From NCBI RefSeq assembly GCF_000384115.1, contig NZ_KB913029.1:1026907-1090906 (forward strand): 64,000 nt of DNA, read 5' to 3'. A model generated the notes under the pieces. That model was not told where the DNA came from, ran no database searches, and worked only from the letters and a program-made list of their open reading frames with translations. The DNA is from Sporichthya polymorpha DSM 43042 (GTDB taxonomy: Bacteria; Actinomycetota; Actinomycetes; Sporichthyales; Sporichthyaceae). Made by a program: the position numbers and the translations under genes. Shown here piece by piece: positions 49,718 through 58,181 of the stretch; within the stretch, counting starts at the first letter, position 1, and each line of letters opens with the position of its first letter.

Positions 49718-49790
49718 GCCCCGCGGACAGACCCGGTCACTGCGGTGCACCGTCTCTCCCCCCGAAGAGACCCGCAGGCCGGTGGTGGGA

Positions 49791-50306
49791 CTAGTGGATC
49801 CCGATCCCTCCGGCGAACTGCCCGGAGTGGACGGCGTCCTGCGCGCACTTGTACTCCGCGCCGGCGGCATAGCGCCCCCACGCCATGCCCACGTGACTAC
49901 CCGTCAGGGCACCCTTCGTCACGGTGCCGTAGGACCCGGTCCCGTACGTGAAATCGCCGGACTTCATGACGATCTCACTGACCTTGCCGTTCGACCATTC
50001 GATCCTGTAGACGGCCTCGCTGAAGCCGCCGAAGCAGCCGAGCAGGCCCTTGCCCTTGCCGGTGAGCACGCCGTGGGAGAACTCCTCCGACGTGCAGTCG
50101 AGGACGCCCTTGACGTCGTACGTGCCGTCGGTCGGCGCGTAGGAGACGCCCTGCGGGCTCGAGAGGCTGCCGGCGACCGAGCAGGCGTTGCCCGCGGCGT
50201 GGTCGCCGCCGGGCGAGGCCCAGGCCGTGCCGGCCGGGATGAGGGCGGCCGCCGCGAGGACGGCGGCGGTGCCGGAAGCGCCGGCGAAGGCGATCAGGCC
50301 TTTCAT
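49791..50306 (-). CDS. Secreted protein of unknown function
   Basis: A 171-residue protein with a signal peptide (MKGLIAFAGASGTAAVLAAA, cleavage near AWA). The mature domain has four cysteines (ACSVAG, VLDCTSE, LLGCFGG, EYKCAQ), suggesting two disulfides, and a beta-rich pattern. It resembles small exported proteins found widely in actinomycetes, without known function. It is followed by a row of hairpins and preceded by a 277-base gap in which no gene was seen. Confidence 0.75.
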   Translation of the reverse strand: MKGLIAFAGASGTAAVLAAAALIPAGTAWASPGGDHAAGNACSVAGSLSSPQGVSYAPTDGTYDVKGVLDCTSEEFSHGVLTGKGKGLLGCFGGFSEAVYRIEWSNGKVSEIVMKSGDFTYGTGSYGTVTKGALTGSHVGMAWGRYAAGAEYKCAQDAVHSGQFAGGIGIH

Positions 50307-50583
50307 GGGGAACTCCGTTCTGCGGGAGGGACTTCCGGAGCGGTGTCTACGTCGAATCGGTTTTCCTCCGGTGGCCGGAGAATCGCCGACTCGACGCGTA
50401 ATCCCAGGTCAGAGGGTGTGTGACCGCCCCCGAGCGACACCCTCACGACCCATAAGCTACCCGATGTCGGATTTATTGTGCGGCCAGCATGCGTCACCGG
50501 GGCGCACGATGTCCAGAGGGTTGTCCGCAGAATTTCTCAGGGAACGCGAACGCGCAGGTCAGGCGGCGTGGCGCGAGGACGGG

Positions 50584-51009
50584 TCAGCCGCGCAGCGCGG
50601 CGACGCCGAGCACGACGAGCGCGGCGACCTTGACCACCTCGGCCGCCACGTAGATCAGGTGCACGCGGGAGCCCCCGGCGTCCTCGCCGGCGAGCACGCG
50701 GTTCGAGCGCTTCGTGAGGGCGGGCCGGACGAGCAGGAGCTGCGCGATCAGCACGCCGATCGGCACGCACGCGGCGGTCAGCAGGCCGTCCGCAGTGTCC
50801 CCGAAGGCCAGCGCGCCGGCGATCAGCACCGCGAGGACGAGCTCGACGAGGTTGAGCGCCTTGAAGACGATGCGCCCGATGCCGAGGCCGAGCCGCAGGT
50901 CGACGCCCGGGGCGCGGAACTTCAGGGGGGCCTCGAGGAACGAGATCGCCAGCACCATGCCGAGCCACACGAAGGCAGCCGCCGCCACCGTGCCCTGTCC
51001 GCCGCTCAT
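50584..51009 (-). CDS. Four-helix membrane protein
   Basis: A 141-residue integral membrane protein with four hydrophobic segments (AAAAFVWLGMVLAISFLEAP, LNLVELVLAVLIAGALAF, LLTAACVPIGVLIAQLLL, VVKVAALVVLGVAAL). The short polar loops include LKFRAPGVDLRLGLGIGR. Similar to DUF4149-type proteins, with low certainty. No obvious functional partner; it is followed on the left by the 277-base gap. Confidence 0.7.
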   Translation of the reverse strand: MSGGQGTVAAAAFVWLGMVLAISFLEAPLKFRAPGVDLRLGLGIGRIVFKALNLVELVLAVLIAGALAFGDTADGLLTAACVPIGVLIAQLLLVRPALTKRSNRVLAGEDAGGSRVHLIYVAAEVVKVAALVVLGVAALRG

Positions 51010-51072
51010 CTCACCTACCTGGTGTCCGCCGCCGTGGCGGTCTTACCTCAGTTCTAGCAGCGGTGGCGGAGG

Positions 51073-51921
51073 TCACCGGGTGTAGACCAGCCACTCCTTC
51101 TGCACCGTCAGACCGACGGAGCGGTACAGCCCGATCGCCCGGTCGTTCGACGCCTGGACGGTGAGCCCGAGATCGGCGGCGCCCTCGGCGACGAGCCCGG
51201 CGAAGGAGTGCAGCAGCAACGCGCGGCCGAGGCCGTTGCGCCGTTCCGACGTCGCGACGGCGAGCTGGTGGACCCAGCCGTGCCCGTCGTCCTGGACGCG
51301 CCCGACGATCCAACCGACGGGGCGCCCGTCGCGGTGCGCGACCCAGCCGCGGGTGTTCTCCGCGGTGTGCATCTGCTGCCACATCTCCAGCGGGCGGTCG
51401 TAGTGCCCGGGGACCGAGGCGTAGTCGGCCTCGACGTAGATGAGGTGGTGCACCGCGGCGTCGTCAGGCCCGCGGTCGTACGGCCGCAGCGCGACGCCGT
51501 CCGGCCAGACCGGCTCGGCCAGTGGCGCGTCGCCCGGCATCGTCAGGTCGAACACCGAACGGGTGTGGGTCCACCCGTCGGCGGTGAGCCAGGCGATGCG
51601 GTCGGTGTCGCGGGGCTGGAGTTCGATGTGCCGCGCCCCGCGCTCACGCACCCAGGGGTAGACGACGTCGAGGGGCGGCGCGGGGTCCGTGTGGTCGAGA
51701 ATCACCACCGCCTCGTTCGTCGAGGTGACGAGCGCGAACGCCCGCACCCGGCCGTCGTCGACGACGACCCCGGACTCCACCCCACCGCTGAAGCGCAGGT
51801 AGTGCGCGATCTCCTCGTGGCTGCTCTCGGCCGTCCCGAACCACGCGACCTCCTCGGCGTGGGCGAGGGCGACGACAGCGTCGGTGTCGGCGGGGGTGGC
51901 GGGGCGCAGCACGGCGGCCAC
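51073..51921 (-). CDS. GNAT-family acetyltransferase (tandem domains)
   Basis: About 282 residues from GTG 51921. The C-terminal GNAT domain is clear: GWVHQLAVATSERRNGLGRALLLHSF holds the acetyl-CoA loop (given in part as ATSERRNGLGRALL), followed by LTVQASNDRAIGLYRSVGL. The N-terminal half (LRPATPADTDAVVALAHAEE) is a second, degenerate GNAT-like unit. Tandem GNAT proteins of this type include mycothiol synthase relatives, but the substrate cannot be assigned. The start could also be GTG 51912. Confidence 0.85.
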   Translation of the reverse strand: MAAVLRPATPADTDAVVALAHAEEVAWFGTAESSHEEIAHYLRFSGGVESGVVVDDGRVRAFALVTSTNEAVVILDHTDPAPPLDVVYPWVRERGARHIELQPRDTDRIAWLTADGWTHTRSVFDLTMPGDAPLAEPVWPDGVALRPYDRGPDDAAVHHLIYVEADYASVPGHYDRPLEMWQQMHTAENTRGWVAHRDGRPVGWIVGRVQDDGHGWVHQLAVATSERRNGLGRALLLHSFAGLVAEGAADLGLTVQASNDRAIGLYRSVGLTVQKEWLVYTR

Positions 51922-51939
51922 CGTAGCGGGAGGAAACCC

Positions 51940-51989
51940 CGGACGTCCGACGATGTGGCTGCTATTGCGACCACATCTTCGGACGTCCG
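51940..51989. repeat. Palindromic element, family C copy 1
   Basis: A 50-bp inverted repeat with outer arms CGGACGTCCG on both sides and inner arms GATGTGG and CCACATC around CTGCTATTGCGA. A copy in opposite orientation sits at 60827-60874. It lies between the divergent GNAT and Ddn-like genes, where it could affect either promoter. Confidence 0.75.
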
Positions 51990-52028
51990 CGGGGGAATTG
52001 ACGCCAGGGGCGGCGCGTTGGGTGACGG

Positions 52029-52466
52029 ATGACACGTCAACTGAGGGAGCCCGCGGTGCGCGACATCGACGTCTGGAACCAGCAGGTCATCGCCGAGTTC
52101 CGGGCGAACGGCGGGGCGGTCGGGGGCCCGCTCGCGAACGTCCCGGTCGTCCTGCTCCACAACGTCGGGGCGAAGTCCGGAGAGGTGCGGGTGAACCCGC
52201 TCGCCTACCAGCAGCTCGACCACGGGTACGCGGTGTTCGGCTCCGTGGGCGGCGGGCCGAACAACCCCGCGTGGTTCCACAACGTCCAGGCCAACCCCAA
52301 GGTGACCCTGGAGTTCGGCGACCGGATCGAGGAGGCGATCGCCCGCGTCGCGACCGGCGACGAGCGCACCCGGATCTGGGAGAAGCAGAAGATCGACCAG
52401 CCCCAGTTCGCCGAGTACGAGCAGCGGACGACCCGTCAGATCCCTGTGGTCATCCTGGAACCCTAG
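52029..52466 (+). CDS. Ddn-like F420-dependent nitroreductase family protein
   Basis: A 145-residue split-barrel protein of the deazaflavin (F420)-dependent nitroreductase/Ddn family: VVLLHNVGAKSGEVRVNPLAY (core NVGAKSGEVRVNPL), VFGSVGGGPNNPAWFHNVQA and NPKVTLEFGD. Members use reduced F420 for quinone or other reductions. The stop codon TAG (52464-52466) shares the CTAG tetranucleotide with the stop of the convergent zinc-finger gene. ATG start. Confidence 0.9.
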   Translation: MTRQLREPAVRDIDVWNQQVIAEFRANGGAVGGPLANVPVVLLHNVGAKSGEVRVNPLAYQQLDHGYAVFGSVGGGPNNPAWFHNVQANPKVTLEFGDRIEEAIARVATGDERTRIWEKQKIDQPQFAEYEQRTTRQIPVVILEP

Positions 52467-52753
52467 GTGTGCGACGGGGCTGGGGCGGCGCCGGGGAGCA
52501 GGAAGCCCATGTCCTCGGGGTAGCACCAGAACCAGTCCTCGCCGGGCTCGAAGGAGCGGATCAGCGGGTGGCCGCTGCCGTGCCAGTGACCGGTAGCGTG
52601 TTTGCCGGGTGAGTTGTCGCAGCAGCCGACGTGGCCGCACTGCTGACACATCCGCAGATGGACCCAGCGGCCACCCTCCTGGAGGCACTCGTGGCAGCCG
52701 TCGTCACTGGGCGCGACGTCGGCGATGGTGTCGAGGTGGGAGCACGTCGCCAT
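52463..52753 (-). CDS. UBP-type zinc-finger protein
   Basis: A 96-residue ZnF-UBP protein. The zinc ligands are in CSHLDTI, GCHECL, MCQQCGHVGCCD and the His-rich KHATGHWHGSGHPLI segment, followed by a C-terminal FEPGEDWFWCYPEDMGFL. Eukaryotic relatives bind ubiquitin C-termini; bacterial copies are small, stand-alone proteins of unknown role. Start at ATG 52753. It converges with the Ddn-like gene, with overlapping stop codons. Confidence 0.9.
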   Translation of the reverse strand: MATCSHLDTIADVAPSDDGCHECLQEGGRWVHLRMCQQCGHVGCCDNSPGKHATGHWHGSGHPLIRSFEPGEDWFWCYPEDMGFLLPGAAPAPSHT

Positions 52754-52864
52754 GGCGGCCTCCGGGAGTTGTGATCTGCGACGTGCGCAGTATGCGCCGG
52801 TTCGCCCCCGGGTAGGGCAACGACGTCGCCACGGCGGCGACATCGAGAAGTTCCGGAGGGCACC

Positions 52865-53386
52865 GTGTTGCTGCTGCTGGCGCTGGTGGTGTTCCTGCTC
52901 TTCGCCGGGCTGGGGTTCTTCGCCCACGTGCTCTGGCTCGGGCTGATCGCGTCCGTGCTCCTGCTGGTGTTGCACATGTGGCGTGAGGGGCTGACGCGGG
53001 AGACCCCGACGTCGAGGTTCAACGTCCGGCTCGTCGCCGCCCTCCGCGGGTTCCTCGACGACCTCCTGACCTCCCGGGCCCGGCAGCGTGCGGCCCGCGT
53101 CCGCGAGACCGCCGACGCCGGGACGCGCACCCCGGCCCCCGCCGGCACCCCGACGCTCCCGCCCGGGGACGACCTCGACGCCGAGATTCAGGACGCGGAA
53201 ATCGTCGAGGACGAGACCGAGGCCACCGTCGCCAAGCGCCGCGCCAACCGCTGGCGCGCCATGACGCCGGCGAAGATCGCGCAGGCGCAGGAGATGGCCG
53301 ACGCCGGCGCGACGCAGAAGCAGATCGCCCGCAAGCTCGGCGTCAGCCGCAGCACCGTCTCCCGGCACCTGGCGGGGCGGAGCTGA
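52865..53386 (+). CDS. Membrane-anchored helix-turn-helix protein
   Basis: A 173-residue protein combining an N-terminal hydrophobic hairpin (VLLLLALVVFLLFAGLGFF and LIASVLLLVLHMW) with a C-terminal resolvase-type HTH (AQEMADAGATQKQIARKLGV, then SRSTVSRHL). A charged, Asp/Glu-rich linker joins them. The N-terminal unit resembles small two-helix membrane proteins of the DUF5670 type. A DNA-binding domain tethered to the membrane suggests a membrane sensor or a chromosome-anchoring role; both are inference. GTG 52865 has GGAGGG upstream. Confidence 0.75.
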   Translation: MLLLLALVVFLLFAGLGFFAHVLWLGLIASVLLLVLHMWREGLTRETPTSRFNVRLVAALRGFLDDLLTSRARQRAARVRETADAGTRTPAPAGTPTLPPGDDLDAEIQDAEIVEDETEATVAKRRANRWRAMTPAKIAQAQEMADAGATQKQIARKLGVSRSTVSRHLAGRS

Positions 53387-53410
53387 GGCGCGGAGCTGAG
53401 GCGCGGCCCG

Positions 53411-53818
53411 CTAGATCCGGGCCCACACCAGCCGCTGGGAGCGGCCGCCGGGGACCCGCGGCTCGACGGTGAGGGTCAGGCGGCCGTCCCGCTCGCCGAT
53501 CGTGCGCTCGAGGGTGGTGCCGATCCAGTCCGGGATCAGGGCGACCGCGACCTCGTGACGGACGACGTCGCCCTCCCGCGTCCAGGCGCCGGCGTAGGCG
53601 ACGAAGTGCTTCGCGATCGCGGCCCACTGCGCGTCGTCGGCCTCGCCGGCCCGGGTGCCGAGCGGCGGGCGTTCCGGGGAGCCGAGCATCGCGGACATCG
53701 TCCCGTCCGCGGCGTACTGGATGCGCCCGATCGGCGCGTCCCCGAACGGCGTCGTCACTGTGCCGTCGCCGGCCACCATCTCGAACGCCTCGAGCGTCCA
53801 CGTCCCGACCAGTTCCAT
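53411..53818 (-). CDS. Lipocalin-like domain protein
   Basis: A 135-residue protein of the bacterial lipocalin-like (Lipocalin_5) type: starts MELVGTWTLEAFEM, then GDAPIGRIQYAADGTMSAML, a central HFVAYAGAWTREGDVVRHEV and a closing LTLTVEPR. It probably binds a small hydrophobic ligand or acts as a small cyclase-like barrel. ATG 53818. It is 24 bases downstream of the LmeA-like gene and may be cotranscribed. Confidence 0.82.
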   Translation of the reverse strand: MELVGTWTLEAFEMVAGDGTVTTPFGDAPIGRIQYAADGTMSAMLGSPERPPLGTRAGEADDAQWAAIAKHFVAYAGAWTREGDVVRHEVAVALIPDWIGTTLERTIGERDGRLTLTVEPRVPGGRSQRLVWARI

Positions 53819-53842
53819 GACGCCCGTTCTACCGGGCGCGGG

Positions 53843-54523
53843 TCAGGAGACCTTGCAGGGGTCGTCGGGGAGCTTCACGTCCGTGCCGTCGAAGGTGAAC
53901 TCCAGGCCGCGGTCGGTGGGGTTGAGCGAGACATTCACGCCGGTCGGGAGCTCGCGCAGCGGGATGCGGATCTCCGGGAAGTCGGAGAAGTCCATGTCGC
54001 CGAACAGCGGGGTCGAGATCGAACCCGGTTGCAGGACGAGCTCGCCGTTCTCGATGCGCGGGGTGGTCGTCGCGGAGCCGGAGAAGATGCCGATGCCGCC
54101 GGTGATCTTCAGGCGCCCGTCGCCGCCGTCGGAGATCGTCATGCCCATCGCCTGCTCGCTCATCGCCTCGAAGGTGACGAGGCCGGAGCCGCGGAGGGAG
54201 TCCATCTCTCCCCCGGCGCCCTTGCGCTCGACCCCGGAGGCCTCGACCGACAGGTCCGCGACCCGGACGCCCTCGGCGTTGGCGTCGTGCGCGGTCATCC
54301 GCATGCCGTCCAGCCGGCCGCGGACGAGGTCGGGAAGCAGCGGGAATCCGGAGATCTCGACGTCGGGCTTGTCGGGGGTCTGCAGGCAGTCCTGGACCCG
54401 GCTCGCCACCATGCGCTCGACGACGACCTCGGCGCCGCGGTCGAGCCCGAACAGGCCGAGCGCACCGGCGAACACACCCACCGACGACCAGGTGGCGATC
54501 TTGCGACGACGTGACCAACTCAT
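53843..54523 (-). CDS. LmeA-like (DUF2993) phospholipid-binding protein
   Basis: A 226-residue exported or membrane-tethered protein. The N-terminus has RRRKIATWSSVGVFAGALGL as a signal or anchor segment; the mature part shows DUF2993 features (VASRVQDCLQTPDKPDVEISGFPLL-type strand, then VRGRLDGMRMTAHD). The mycobacterial homologue binds phosphoinositides and supports lipomannan elongation. GAGGGTGTC precedes ATG 54523. It lies 47 bases after the GMC oxidoreductase gene on the same strand, likely in one transcript. Confidence 0.85.
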   Translation of the reverse strand: MSWSRRRKIATWSSVGVFAGALGLFGLDRGAEVVVERMVASRVQDCLQTPDKPDVEISGFPLLPDLVRGRLDGMRMTAHDANAEGVRVADLSVEASGVERKGAGGEMDSLRGSGLVTFEAMSEQAMGMTISDGGDGRLKITGGIGIFSGSATTTPRIENGELVLQPGSISTPLFGDMDFSDFPEIRIPLRELPTGVNVSLNPTDRGLEFTFDGTDVKLPDDPCKVS

Positions 54524-54570
54524 CGGTGACACCCTCTCAGATCGCCCTTGGCCATCGGCTTCAGTGGTCG

Positions 54571-56148
54571 TCAGATGATCGTGCCGACGTCCTTGGCCAC
54601 GATGTGGTCCATCGCCCGTTCGGCGACCGCCGCGATCGTGAGCGAGGGGTTGCAGGCCGCGGTCGTGCCCGGCATCAGCGCCCCGTCGAGGACGTAAAGG
54701 CCCCGGTGGCCGAACACGCGGCCCTCCAGGTCGCACACCTCGTTCATCGACGCGCCGCCGAGCGGGTGCCAGGTCGTGGCGTCCATCCCGGTCGTGTCGA
54801 GGAGGAACGACGCGCCCCCGGCGATGTTCGTGACGCGCTCGTGGATGTGCTGCTGGATCCCCGCGTCGGCCTCCTTCGGCCAGCGCAGCACCGCCTCGTC
54901 CCGGCGGGAGTCCCACACGAACCGGCCGCGGCCGCTGCTGACGCCGTAGCCGACGAGCATCGTGGCGCGGTTGTTGCCAGGGACCGGCGGGAGCGAGGCC
55001 TGGATGACGGTGTTCGCCGTCGCCGGGTCGTCCCACGCCTTGCTGGCGTAGATCACGGGACCGCCCTGGGGCGAGCCGAACCGGTCCTGCAGGTCGGTCC
55101 ACATGTAGATGCGGTCGGCATTCGAGCCCCAGTTCGTGCCGAGCTTGTCCGGCAGGTCGCGGATCGCGCCGTGGTGGGCCGCGCGCATCAGCAGCTTCGT
55201 GGTGTTCGCGCTGCCGGCGGCCATGATCAGCGTGCGCGCCGTCAGGATCTTGCGCTCCTGGACGCGGCCCTCGGTGTCGATCCGCTCGACGTGGATCTCC
55301 CACCGGCCGTCCCGCGCCTGCGCGACGTCGGTGACCTGATGCAGCGTCAGCACCTGCACGCGGCCGGTCCGCTCGGCCTTCTTGATGTACGTGACGTCGA
55401 CGGAGTACTTGCCCCCGTTGTTGACGCCCATCGCACAGTCGCCGTTGGTGTACGACGGCTTCATCTCGCCGCGCAGCTCGGCGAGCGCGTAGTTCCAGTC
55501 GATCGGCATCGGGACCTTGGAGACCGCGTAGCCGTTCGCCCGCGCGCGGGAGGCGAAGACCCGGGCCGCGGTGTAGTTCGGGGTGTCGATGAGCTCGTCC
55601 GGTGCCGTCGCGAGGTGGAGCATCCGCGCGACCCGCGGGTAGTGGACGCGGTCGAGACGCTCGTAGTCGAGCTCCTCGGGGAACGTCGAGTGGAAGACCT
55701 CGGCCGTCGGCTGCAGGCTCATCCCCTGGTAGACCAGCGACCCGCCGCCGACGCCGGCCGCGCACATGATCGCCATGTGGTCGCCCTGGACCCGCTCGAG
55801 TAGACCGGTGTACCGGCGCTGCGGCAGCGGGATCGGCAGGAAGGTCGGCGACCCGAGCCAGGACAGGCGGTGGTCGAGGCTGCGGAGGTCGGGGTTGGTG
55901 TGCGGGAAGGTGTCGACGTTCGGAGCGGCTGGCCAGCGGATGCCGCGCTCGAGCACGGTGACGGGGACACCGGCCCGGGCGAGGCGGAGGGCGGCGATCC
56001 CGCCCCCGAAGCCGGACCCGATGACGACGACACGGTGGGACTCGCGGGTGGTGAGGATCCGCGCGGCGGACGCGGACGGTGCCTGGGCGAACGCCAGGCC
56101 CACGCCGGCGGCACCGGCGAGGAAGGTTCGGCGGGAAAGGACGGACAT
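54571..56148 (-). CDS. Tat-exported GMC oxidoreductase, cholesterol-oxidase-like
   Basis: A 525-residue FAD enzyme. The N-terminal SRRTFLAGAAG is a twin-arginine signal followed by ASASAA. The FAD loop VVVIGSGFGGG starts near residue 40; VGGGSLVYQGM, TWHPLGGASM (catalytic His) and AACNPSLTI (catalytic Asn) match class I cholesterol oxidases. It probably oxidises a 3-hydroxysteroid or similar alcohol outside the membrane, producing H2O2. ATG 56148 lies 9 bases downstream of the TTGACACT-N10-AGTGTCAA operator with GGGGG before it. A signal peptide starting further upstream would cross the operator. Confidence 0.9.
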   Translation of the reverse strand: MSVLSRRTFLAGAAGVGLAFAQAPSASAARILTTRESHRVVVIGSGFGGGIAALRLARAGVPVTVLERGIRWPAAPNVDTFPHTNPDLRSLDHRLSWLGSPTFLPIPLPQRRYTGLLERVQGDHMAIMCAAGVGGGSLVYQGMSLQPTAEVFHSTFPEELDYERLDRVHYPRVARMLHLATAPDELIDTPNYTAARVFASRARANGYAVSKVPMPIDWNYALAELRGEMKPSYTNGDCAMGVNNGGKYSVDVTYIKKAERTGRVQVLTLHQVTDVAQARDGRWEIHVERIDTEGRVQERKILTARTLIMAAGSANTTKLLMRAAHHGAIRDLPDKLGTNWGSNADRIYMWTDLQDRFGSPQGGPVIYASKAWDDPATANTVIQASLPPVPGNNRATMLVGYGVSSGRGRFVWDSRRDEAVLRWPKEADAGIQQHIHERVTNIAGGASFLLDTTGMDATTWHPLGGASMNEVCDLEGRVFGHRGLYVLDGALMPGTTAACNPSLTIAAVAERAMDHIVAKDVGTII

Positions 56149-56156
56149 CCCCCGAA

Positions 56157-56184
56157 CTTGACACTTGGCCCGAATAGTGTCAAG
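56157..56184. promoter_or_regulatory. Operator TTGACACT-N10-AGTGTCAA, copy 1
   Basis: CTTGACACT (56157-56165) and AGTGTCAAG (56176-56184) form a perfect 9-base inverted repeat with a 10-base centre, just upstream of the GMC oxidoreductase start. On the minus strand the distal arm includes TTGACA, a possible -35 box. The same arms and centre length recur at 58182-58207. Confidence 0.75.
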
Positions 56185-56198
56185 CGGAACGGCGCACC

Positions 56199-56786
56199 TC
56201 ACATGGACGACAGGCCCAGGGCCGGGCGGAGGACCCGGCTCAGGTAGCCCCGGAGGTCGTCGTCGCTGCGGATCAGGTCGCTGTCAAGGGTCAGGACGGA
56301 GAGCCCGAAGCGCAACAGGGTCTCCACGACGTCGGCCCGCCGCTCCTCCAGCTGCGGCGCCCGCTCGAACAGCGGGCCGACGAACGCCTCGGCGAACGGA
56401 ACGGCCCCGGCGAGGACCTCGGAGTCGAAGATCGGGTTGTCCGTGTCCGGGAAGAGCAGCACGGCCAGGGCCGGCGTCTCCCGGAAGGCGGCCCGGCCGG
56501 TGACGAGCAGCTCGACGGCGTAGTCGCCCGGGTCCTCGACCGACTCCAGCCGATCGATGATCTCTCCGAGCGCCCGCGAGCTCATGACCGCGATCGACTC
56601 GGCGATCATCTCCTCGCGCGTGCCGAACTGCGCGTACACCGTCTGCCGTGACACGCCCGCGGCTGCTGCCACGGACGCGATGTTCACGGCGCGCAGACCG
56701 CCCTCGGCGATGAGGCCTTCAACCGCTTCCAGAACCCGTTCCCGTGCACTCACCGACCCATTTCTACCAGCCGGCGCCAAGATCAA
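56199..56786 (-). CDS. TetR-family transcriptional regulator
   Basis: About 195 residues. The HTH is in residues 14-62 (ARERVLEAVEGLIAEGGLRA, VAAAAGVSRQTVYAQFGTRE), followed by a helical ligand domain. The start may be TTG 56786, overlapping the P450 stop (TTGA), or GTG 56753, which would give 184 residues and fits TetR N-termini better. It lies between the P450 and the GMC gene, and the flanking TTGACACT repeats are its likely operators. Confidence 0.88.
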   Translation of the reverse strand: MILAPAGRNGSVSARERVLEAVEGLIAEGGLRAVNIASVAAAAGVSRQTVYAQFGTREEMIAESIAVMSSRALGEIIDRLESVEDPGDYAVELLVTGRAAFRETPALAVLLFPDTDNPIFDSEVLAGAVPFAEAFVGPLFERAPQLEERRADVVETLLRFGLSVLTLDSDLIRSDDDLRGYLSRVLRPALGLSSM

Positions 56787-58171
56787 AGCTGACGTGCCGT
56801 CACCTCGCCGAGTCGCGCCGGCACGTGGATGTACCCCCGGAGCAGCGCGTTCGGCCCGAGCGTCGGCTCGCCGGCCTTGGCCAGGTTCGGGAACCGCTCG
56901 AACAGGCGCCCGAGGCCGACCTCGCCCTCCATCCGCGCGAGGGAGGCCCCGAGGCAGATGTGGACACCGGCACCGAGCGCCAGGTGTTCCTTGGCGTTCG
57001 CGCGGGTGACGTCGAAGCGGTTGGGGTCCGGGAAGACCGCGGGGTCACGGTTCGCGCCGGCGAGCAACAGCGCCACCATGCGCGAACGCGGGACCTTCAC
57101 GCCCTGGATGAGGGTGTCCTCGACCGGGTACCGCGCGGTGATCTGCACCGGGCCGTCGAGGCGGAGCATCTCGTCGATCGCGGAGCGCCAGTACTCGGGC
57201 TGGGCGCGCAGGATCTCGAGCTGCTCCGGGTGAGCGAGCAGGCGCAGCGTTCCCGAGCCAATCAGGTTCACCGTCGTCTCGAAGCCGGCGAACAGCAGCA
57301 GGCCGGCGGTCTGCATGAGTTCCTGCTCGGACAGACCGGCACCGGAGCGGCCCTCGTCGTCGGACGCGGCGACCATCCGACTGAGGAGGTTGTCGCCCGG
57401 GTTCCGGCGGAGCTCCGCGAAGTGCTCGAGGAACCAGCCGTTCATCTCCCGCAGCGCAGCCTCGATGTCGCGGTAGGTGCGGTACGGGACACCGAGCGCG
57501 GCGATCTGCAGGATGCGGTCGCCCCACGTCAGGAACGTCGGCTGCAGCTCTGCCGGAACCCCGAGGATGTCGGCGATGACGAGCACCGGCAGGGTGCCGG
57601 CGTACTCGTCGACGATGTCGGCGACGCTGCCGTCACGATGCTTGTGCTCCATGCGGTCGAGCAGCTCGTCCGCGATCTCCTCGGTGCGGGCACGGAGGGC
57701 GTCGATCGCCTTCGGCGTGAACGCGCGGCTGGCGATGCGCCGGATCCGCAGGTGCGTCTGGCCGTTCTCCATGATCATGGTCGGCCGTTCGGTGAACGGG
57801 ACCGCCAGCGGATCCTCGGCCCACGCGAGCAGACGACGCAGCGGCGCCGGCAGCATCTCGTCGGGAATGCCGGAGCGGAATGCCTCGTGCCGCAGCAGCT
57901 GGTACGACACGTCGTGCCGCGCGGTGGTCATCATGTACCGGCCGGGAACGACGGGCCCCGCTGCGCGGATCTGCTCGTAGATCGGCAGCGGGTTCCGCTG
58001 CAGGACGGGATCGGTGTTGAAGCGCGCGAACGGGTCGCCGGTCCGCGCACCGAGCTTCATGCTGATCGCGGGGGCGGCCTGGCGCAGCGACCAGCGCAGG
58101 GCCGACTTCAGGTCCGGCCGCGGAACCGGCCGGGCCGCGGGGGTCGTCGCCCGCGGCGAGGTGGGGGTCAT
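56783..58171 (-). CDS. Cytochrome P450
   Basis: A 462-residue P450 with an N-terminal extension of about 45 residues. The I-helix motif is AGFETT, ExxR is in IDEMLRLDGPVQITAR, and the heme loop is LGAGVHICLG. ATG 58171 is 10 bases from the operator. It begins the transcript P450-TetR. Given the cholesterol-oxidase-like partner under the same operator, a steroid or sterol-like substrate is plausible but unproven. Confidence 0.92.
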   Translation of the reverse strand: MTPTSPRATTPAARPVPRPDLKSALRWSLRQAAPAISMKLGARTGDPFARFNTDPVLQRNPLPIYEQIRAAGPVVPGRYMMTTARHDVSYQLLRHEAFRSGIPDEMLPAPLRRLLAWAEDPLAVPFTERPTMIMENGQTHLRIRRIASRAFTPKAIDALRARTEEIADELLDRMEHKHRDGSVADIVDEYAGTLPVLVIADILGVPAELQPTFLTWGDRILQIAALGVPYRTYRDIEAALREMNGWFLEHFAELRRNPGDNLLSRMVAASDDEGRSGAGLSEQELMQTAGLLLFAGFETTVNLIGSGTLRLLAHPEQLEILRAQPEYWRSAIDEMLRLDGPVQITARYPVEDTLIQGVKVPRSRMVALLLAGANRDPAVFPDPNRFDVTRANAKEHLALGAGVHICLGASLARMEGEVGLGRLFERFPNLAKAGEPTLGPNALLRGYIHVPARLGEVTARQL

Positions 58172-58181
58172 GCCGACATGG

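Noticed and set aside
50307-50583. A 64-codon minus-strand frame in the gap between the secreted protein and the four-helix protein
   Set aside because: No Shine-Dalgarno, no conserved pattern and codon use unlike neighbours. It is treated as non-coding.
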